Below are positions 5,053 through 9,345 of a stretch of DNA of 9,345 nucleotides, one piece after another (the stretch's first letter is position 1; every line of letters starts with the position of its first letter). This DNA comes from Eubacterium sp. GTDB taxonomy: Bacteria; Bacillota; Clostridia; Oscillospirales; Acutalibacteraceae. The notes beneath the pieces were generated by a model. It saw only the letters and a program-made list of their open reading frames with translations, was not told where the DNA came from and did not search any database. The stretch covers positions 1 through 9,345 of the forward strand of contig JACTVT010000066.1 in NCBI GenBank assembly GCA_014465955.1, given 5' to 3'. Position numbers and translations under genes: made by a program.

Positions 5053-7579
5053 CAAAATCTCCACTGCTTTGATTATCTATAATTCCGTCATCAACCTCGT
5101 TTTTGATAATTGCTTCATCAATAGAAATCTGCTCGGTATTATCGGCAGTAAAATCTTTACCGCTTTCATATGCTCGCTTTTCAAGCCACATCTGCTTTGT
5201 CATAAGTACCTGTCTCGGTTTACTTCCTTCAGCAGGACCGATTACACCGTATTCCTGCAACTGGTCAATAATTTTTGCGCCACGAGCATAACCGACTGAC
5301 AGTTTGCGCTGTAAAAATGATGTAGATGCCGTACCTGTTTCCATTACAATTTCAGCCGCTTTTTCAAATAACGGGTCAAAATTATTGCCCTCGGCCCCGT
5401 TATCTTCAAACGGATTTGATTTCTTATCCGTTACGGCTTTAGCCTCAATTTCTTTCTGAATATTTTCATCGTATTCGGTTTCGCCCTGATTTTTGATGAA
5501 ATCACAAAGTTTTTCAACTTCTTCATCGCTGATAAAACAGCCCTGAACACGCAGTGGTTTTGTTGCACCTATAGGGCTGTAAAGCATATCACCGTTACCG
5601 AGAAGTTTTTCAGCGCCCGAAGCATCAAGGATCGTTCTTGAGTCAATCTGAGATGAAACAGTAAGTGCAATACGAGATGAAATATTTGCCTTGATAAGAC
5701 CTGTGATAACATCGACTGACGGTCTTTGCGTGGCAATAACGAGGTGCATACCTGCGGCACGCGCCATCTGCGCAAGACGGCAGATGGAGTCTTCAACCTC
5801 TTTCGGTGCCGCCATCATAAGGTCTGCAAGTTCATCAATAAATATACATATTTTGGGCATAAATTCCATATCATCATGCTTTTCGGCATACTTATTATAG
5901 CCTGAAATATCACGAACGCCGATTTCGGAAAACTTGTTATAACGCTGCAGCATTTCGGAAACTGCCCAACCGAGCGCACCTGCGGCTTTTCTCGGGTCTG
6001 TAACAACAGGTACAAGGAGATGCGGAATACCCACATATTTTGAAAATTCTACCTGCTTCGGGTCAATCATAAGGAATTTTACTTCATCGGGCTTTGCCCT
6101 GTAAAGCATAGAAACAATGATAGAATTCATACATACTGATTTACCTGAACCGGTAGTACCCGCAATAAGCAGATGCGGCATTTTGGCAATATCGCAGAAT
6201 ACACTGTTGCCGCCGATATCCTTACCGAGACCTGCGGAAAGTTTTGATGACTGCTGAACAAATTCAGGCGTTTCAATAATTTCACGCATAAAAACACTGT
6301 TTTTGACAGTATTCGGAACTTCTATGCCTACTGCCGCTTTGCCCGGAATAGGCGCTTCAATTCTAACGTGAGTAGCGGCAAGATTAAGTGCAATATCATC
6401 TGCAAGATTTGTAATTTTAGAAATTCTGATACCTGCGGCAGGCTTAAGTTCGTACCTTGTAACGGTCGGGCCGCGGCTTATATCGGTAATTGTAGCGTCT
6501 ACATTAAACGAATGAAGAGTATCAATCAGTTTTTCAGCGTTTTCCTTAAGTTCACCACTGACATCTTTAACAGATGCGTGAACGCCTTTATTGAGCAAAT
6601 CAACAGACGGCATAACATAATCGTCAACAGTTGCTTTCATCTGATTTTCGGTAACCTCAAATTTTTCAAGAGGCTTGCTTTCATCAGCATTTGAGACATC
6701 ACGAACAATTTCGTCAATGGATTTTGATTTGTTTTTCTCTCTCATAGCCTTATTGCGTGCAGTTGTTTCATTGATTTCGTCAATAATATCTTTAGGTACG
6801 CTCGTCATATTTTCTTCAGGTTCAATAGCAGCATCGGCAGATTTTTTCTGCTTTCTGCCTTTTTTAGGCTTGTCTTCCTCAAGGGGAGAAACTTCATCGA
6901 GCGGAACATCAATATTATGCTTATTCATCTTACGCTGTTCAATTTTTTCTTCAATTGCAGGTGCAACCTTTTCATATGTAGCCTTTGCAGGAGCGGCAGC
7001 ACCTTTCAAAAACTGAATGATTGTAATTCCAGTAAGAAACATAAAATCAACAAAAACAAGCACCAAATCGACAACAATTGCGGCAGTTTTGCCAAAGGTG
7101 AGTAAAAGCCAGCCGACAAGCGCACCGAAAAAGCCGCCGTTAAAATTTGTCGGAGCATCTGTAAACGAATCTGTAACGGCAGTTTTAAAATCTGCGCCGG
7201 ACTGATTCTGAACAATATGGATTAATGCCGAAATCAGAAATATCATTAAAATACATTCAACCGCTTTTGCAATAAATTCATAGGGTCTGTTGTCCTTAAC
7301 AGAATAAAGAACAGTGATTACAACCGTTAAAATCGGAAATAGAATGGAAGCAAGATAACCGAAAAGACCTACATATGTATTATGAACGAAATGCCATGCA
7401 CCCTCACCGCTGACAACGGCTACGAAGAAAAATATAATTGAAACCGCAAACAGAACTACGCCTGCAATTCTGTTTACAGCCTCTCTTTTTTCAGCCTTTA
7501 ACGCCTGCTCCTTTGCTTTTTGATTTTTGCTTTGGGCAGGCTTTCTTTTTTGTGTATTTTTTTTGTTATTATTAGCCAT
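5045..7579 (-). CDS. ftsK: DNA translocase FtsK/SpoIIIE
   Basis: An 844-residue septal DNA pump that moves chromosomal DNA during division or sporulation, using ATP in a hexameric ring. It has a basic N-terminus (1-36), several membrane segments (about 37-57, 72-92, 106-123, 150-187), a charged linker (about 200-320), the alpha/beta motor with Walker A GTTGSGKS (474-481) and Walker B IFIDELADL (579-587), and a C-terminal winged-helix gamma domain (about 735-800; FDPLFEKAAEIV through GYARGAKIIDQLQ) that reads polar chromosome sequences. Length is typical for SpoIIIE-type proteins. The start at 7579 is supported by AGGGGA (7584-7589), which lies inside the last codons of the upstream gene, one base after that gene's stop. 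In B. subtilis spoIIIE also follows tepA and ylzJ. Whether it works in sporulation or vegetative division cannot be told here. Confidence 0.97.
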   Translation of the reverse strand: MANNNKKNTQKRKPAQSKNQKAKEQALKAEKREAVNRIAGVVLFAVSIIFFFVAVVSGEGAWHFVHNTYVGLFGYLASILFPILTVVITVLYSVKDNRPYEFIAKAVECILMIFLISALIHIVQNQSGADFKTAVTDSFTDAPTNFNGGFFGALVGWLLLTFGKTAAIVVDLVLVFVDFMFLTGITIIQFLKGAAAPAKATYEKVAPAIEEKIEQRKMNKHNIDVPLDEVSPLEEDKPKKGRKQKKSADAAIEPEENMTSVPKDIIDEINETTARNKAMREKNKSKSIDEIVRDVSNADESKPLEKFEVTENQMKATVDDYVMPSVDLLNKGVHASVKDVSGELKENAEKLIDTLHSFNVDATITDISRGPTVTRYELKPAAGIRISKITNLADDIALNLAATHVRIEAPIPGKAAVGIEVPNTVKNSVFMREIIETPEFVQQSSKLSAGLGKDIGGNSVFCDIAKMPHLLIAGTTGSGKSVCMNSIIVSMLYRAKPDEVKFLMIDPKQVEFSKYVGIPHLLVPVVTDPRKAAGALGWAVSEMLQRYNKFSEIGVRDISGYNKYAEKHDDMEFMPKICIFIDELADLMMAAPKEVEDSICRLAQMARAAGMHLVIATQRPSVDVITGLIKANISSRIALTVSSQIDSRTILDASGAEKLLGNGDMLYSPIGATKPLRVQGCFISDEEVEKLCDFIKNQGETEYDENIQKEIEAKAVTDKKSNPFEDNGAEGNNFDPLFEKAAEIVMETGTASTSFLQRKLSVGYARGAKIIDQLQEYGVIGPAEGSKPRQVLMTKQMWLEKRAYESGKDFTADNTEQISIDEAIIKNEVDDGIIDNQSSGDFDE

Positions 7580-7580
7580 A

Positions 7581-8447
7581 CTATCCCCTATTCATTATCA
7601 ATTCAATTACACCTGCAAGCACCGAAATACTACCGATTGCAAAGTCGTAATAAGAAAAATATTTCAGATGATTTTTTGAAACAACAAAAAGCAGTAATTT
7701 TGCGCACAAAAACGAAACTGCGCCGGCAATTACTATGGCAATAACGCCCTCAATAATTGTTACATAGGTTACGCATTTTATAATTTCGGCAATACCGAAA
7801 ATAATCAGCATCGGCACTGAAAGTGCAGTAAAATACCTGAAAGCCACTTTTTTATTAACTCCGAACAAAATCGGGATACAGATTGCAATTACAGTCATTG
7901 AGAATCCTGCAATAGGCAATGTGATAAACAGTAATACAGATACAATAACCGCACAGGGCAGACCGAGCGGATGCCCTTTTTCATTTTTAGCAAGTTTAAA
8001 TGAAGATAAAAGCAGCAAAACGGCAATGATGATAAAGCAGATACCCTCGCTGAGAACATTTCCGTCATATGAAACAGACTGTAAAATACTGTAAATATTT
8101 CCCTTTTCGCCGATTGGAATTAAATAAAAAGGCAGTAAAACATAAGGAATCAAAGTTAAGTACATAAATTTGCGGGAATTAGTGGATTCGCTGACTCTTA
8201 GATTTTTCTTAAAAAGTTCACTCCAGCCCATAAAGAACTCATAAATGAGTTTGATAAATACTTTATAGAAAGCAATTATAATTCCTATTGCTATTCCGAT
8301 ATGTACAAGACCCGTAAGTTCAGAGCAGGTATTCGAATACCTGCCTGCAAAATCGTGAAATACAGCCGAATGACCTGTTTCAGACACGGGAAACAGGAAT
8401 GTTACCGCCTGAGCGATTGCCTGAAAAATTGCAGTTAAGATTGACAA
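7581..8447 (-). CDS. Divergent UppP/BacA-like membrane protein, probably non-catalytic
   Basis: A 288-residue multi-pass membrane protein resembling undecaprenyl-diphosphate phosphatase (UppP/BacA). The N-terminus SILTAIFQAIAQAVTFLFP followed by VSETGH matches the first family motif in position. The GFSMT segment (about 181-185), FGVNKKVAFRYFTALSVPM, and the C-terminal LKYFSYYDFAIG match later conserved blocks. Residues expected for catalysis differ: compared with E. coli UppP, E17 is Gln, E21 is Phe, S27 is Glu and R174 (GFSRSG) is Met, while H30 is kept as H26. Phosphatase activity is therefore doubtful, and a binding, flipping or regulatory role is possible. I prefer the TTG at 8447, which lies 8 bases after GGGGG and fits the family N-terminus. 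An ATG at 8507 would add 20 hydrophobic residues but has no RBS. The ftsK start follows its stop after one base. Confidence 0.7.
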   Translation of the reverse strand: MSILTAIFQAIAQAVTFLFPVSETGHSAVFHDFAGRYSNTCSELTGLVHIGIAIGIIIAFYKVFIKLIYEFFMGWSELFKKNLRVSESTNSRKFMYLTLIPYVLLPFYLIPIGEKGNIYSILQSVSYDGNVLSEGICFIIIAVLLLLSSFKLAKNEKGHPLGLPCAVIVSVLLFITLPIAGFSMTVIAICIPILFGVNKKVAFRYFTALSVPMLIIFGIAEIIKCVTYVTIIEGVIAIVIAGAVSFLCAKLLLFVVSKNHLKYFSYYDFAIGSISVLAGVIELIMNRG

Positions 8448-8595
8448 GGTTTTTACCCCCAAACATAGAAGCGTTATCAACAAAATAGCCTGAACGCACA
8501 TAATCATAAGGATTGCTTGAACGAATACTGTTACAGGCTGAAAAATTACTTTTGTTATAAAAAATATCCTGCTCGTTTACTACAGACCAAAGCAT
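8380..8595 (-). CDS. Small YlzJ-like protein (tentative)
   Basis: A 71-codon frame starts with an ATG directly abutting the tepA stop codon and has an excellent RBS, AAAGGGGAG (8602-8610), 6 bases upstream. In B. subtilis the small gene ylzJ lies exactly here, between tepA and spoIIIE. The protein begins MLWSVVNEQDIFYN, and RSSNPYDYVRSGY resembles the conserved late YlzJ block (ST-N/D-P, two residues, Tyr). The segment between these two blocks is shorter than I expect for the family, and the last 20 or so residues are unlike YlzJ. They overlap the start of the UppP-like gene by 68 bases in another frame. YlzJ has no known function. The call rests mainly on position and RBS; it could also be a leader frame that couples translation to the next gene. 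Confidence 0.5.
   Translation of the reverse strand: MLWSVVNEQDIFYNKSNFSACNSIRSSNPYDYVRSGYFVDNASMFGGKNLVNLNCNFSGNRSGGNIPVSRV
8451..8460 (-). promoter_or_regulatory. Ribosome binding site supporting a TTG start at 8447
   Basis: On the minus strand GGGGGTAAAAACC precedes the TTG at 8447-8445. This is the only purine-rich Shine-Dalgarno-like site near any in-frame start of the UppP-like gene. The ATGs at 8507 and 8501 have none. The run of five G is a weaker anti-SD match than GGAGG, so initiation may be modest or depend on coupling to the upstream small frame. Confidence 0.5.
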
Positions 8596-9282
8596 TTATT
8601 GCTCCCCTTTCTCAATCGTATCATTCAGAAATGAAAGAGCGTCGCAAAGACCGCCGAGTTCATCAATAAGACCGCAGGCAACTGCACCTTCACCGTCAAG
8701 CACCGTGCCGACGTCCATAACGAGTTCGCCTGTTTTAAGCATAAGTTTTCTGAAATCATCAGAAGAAATTTTTGAATTGCTTTCTACAAAATTAACAATC
8801 CTGTCCTGCATTTTTTCAAAATAAGACAAAGTTTGCGGAACACCGAGCACAAGCCCGTTCATTCGCACGGGGTGTACGGTCATTGTAGCGCTCGGAACAA
8901 TAAAACTTTTTTTGCAGGAAACTGCAAGCGGCACGCCGATTGAATGACCGCCGCCGAGAACAAGTGACGCAGTAGGCGTTTTCATGGTTGAAAGCAGTTC
9001 GGCAATAGCAAGTCCCGCTTCAACATCGCCGCCGACGGTATTCAGTATAATCAACAGACCCTCAATTTCTTTGCTTTCTTCAATCGCAACTAACTGCGGT
9101 ATTACGTGCTCATATTTTGTAGTTTTATTCTGACTCGGCAAAATATAATGCCCCTCAATCTGCCCGATAATTGTAAGGCAATGAATAAAATGTCCGTCTT
9201 TTTCAACAGTGATTGAACCCGTTTCAAAATCATTTGAGGCATTACTTTCAGCAGATATATTTTCATTTTCGGTTTCAGGCAT
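8596..9282 (-). CDS. tepA: ClpP-class serine protease TepA (translocation-enhancing protein)
   Basis: A 228-residue ClpP/crotonase-fold serine protease of the TepA (YmfB) type. In B. subtilis TepA has been linked to efficient protein translocation; its natural substrates are not settled. NTVGGDVEAGLAIAELL (81-97) is the ClpP-like oxyanion-hole region, GGHSIG puts the nucleophile at S114, and TMTVHPVR places the catalytic His at H137. D190 in ELVMDVGTV is the likely third member. GLIDELGG (204-211) is the conserved late block. The first 20 or so residues are acidic and poorly conserved, and there is no signal peptide. The start at 9282 is supported by AAAAGGAG (9292-9299) with 9-base spacing. 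It is the first gene of the operon in view. The remaining 63 bases to the window edge show no convincing promoter. Confidence 0.9.
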   Translation of the reverse strand: MPETENENISAESNASNDFETGSITVEKDGHFIHCLTIIGQIEGHYILPSQNKTTKYEHVIPQLVAIEESKEIEGLLIILNTVGGDVEAGLAIAELLSTMKTPTASLVLGGGHSIGVPLAVSCKKSFIVPSATMTVHPVRMNGLVLGVPQTLSYFEKMQDRIVNFVESNSKISSDDFRKLMLKTGELVMDVGTVLDGEGAVACGLIDELGGLCDALSFLNDTIEKGEQ

Positions 9283-9345
9283 ATAAAAAAACTCCTTTTG
9301 CAGATATATAGAGTTATTATGCCCAAAAAGCCTTATATATTGTAT

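Noticed and set aside
6675..7016. Plus-strand 113-codon Ser/Phe-rich frame inside ftsK
   Set aside because: It is antisense to the low-complexity charged linker of FtsK, whose own frame is intact and well matched to the family.
9317..9345. Possible end of an upstream minus-strand gene (codons ending in a double TAA)
   Set aside because: Only nine codons are visible and they carry no recognisable motif, so neither a gene nor its identity can be supported.
1..9345. CRISPR array, rRNA, insertion sequence or second recombinase
   Set aside because: No regularly spaced repeats, rRNA-like segments, transposase frames or terminal inverted repeats were found on reading both strands.

Overview
The window looks like a low-GC Gram-positive genome, most likely Clostridia in the Ruminococcaceae/Oscillospiraceae range. 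The grounds are the strong GGAG-type ribosome binding sites, A/T-rich codon use, and a tepA / ylzJ-like / ftsK(spoIIIE) gene order known from Firmicutes such as Bacillus subtilis. The species cannot be fixed from the sequence alone.

Left part (1 to about 2017): the right-hand end of an integrated mobile element. It holds the 3' part of a Cys-rich gene ending in an Ada-like zinc-binding module, a 174-base structured leader whose segments can form either of two competing hairpins, a complete tyrosine recombinase of the Tn916/phage integrase type reading rightwards, a pair of short direct repeats just after the integrase stop, and a 23-base sequence (1995-2017) that reads as the 3' end of a tRNA, probably tRNA-Arg, with no tRNA body before it. 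That fragment is the expected att scar of an integrase that targets the 3' end of a tRNA gene. The intact tRNA should lie at the other end of the element, off the window to the left.

Boundary (2018-2085): a strong hairpin terminator with T-rich tails on both sides. It probably served the original tRNA and also ends the convergent chromosomal operon.

Right part (2086-9345): a compact chromosomal operon, entirely on the minus strand, read from right to left: tepA (ClpP-like protease), a small ylzJ-like frame, an UppP/BacA-like membrane protein that has lost the residues expected for catalysis, ftsK/spoIIIE DNA translocase, a YgiQ-type radical SAM protein, a short membrane-anchored ComEA-like helix-hairpin-helix protein, and comFC. 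Genes overlap or are separated by 0-1 base throughout, so the set is probably co-transcribed and translationally coupled. It joins envelope and secretion functions (TepA, UppP-like), chromosome movement (FtsK) and DNA-uptake-related genes (ComEA-like, ComFC).

Points most worth a second look are the attenuator-like leader before the integrase, the tRNA-derived att site with its candidate integrase arm sites, the apparently non-catalytic UppP homologue inserted between ylzJ-like and ftsK, and the overlapping reading frames at 8380-8507.
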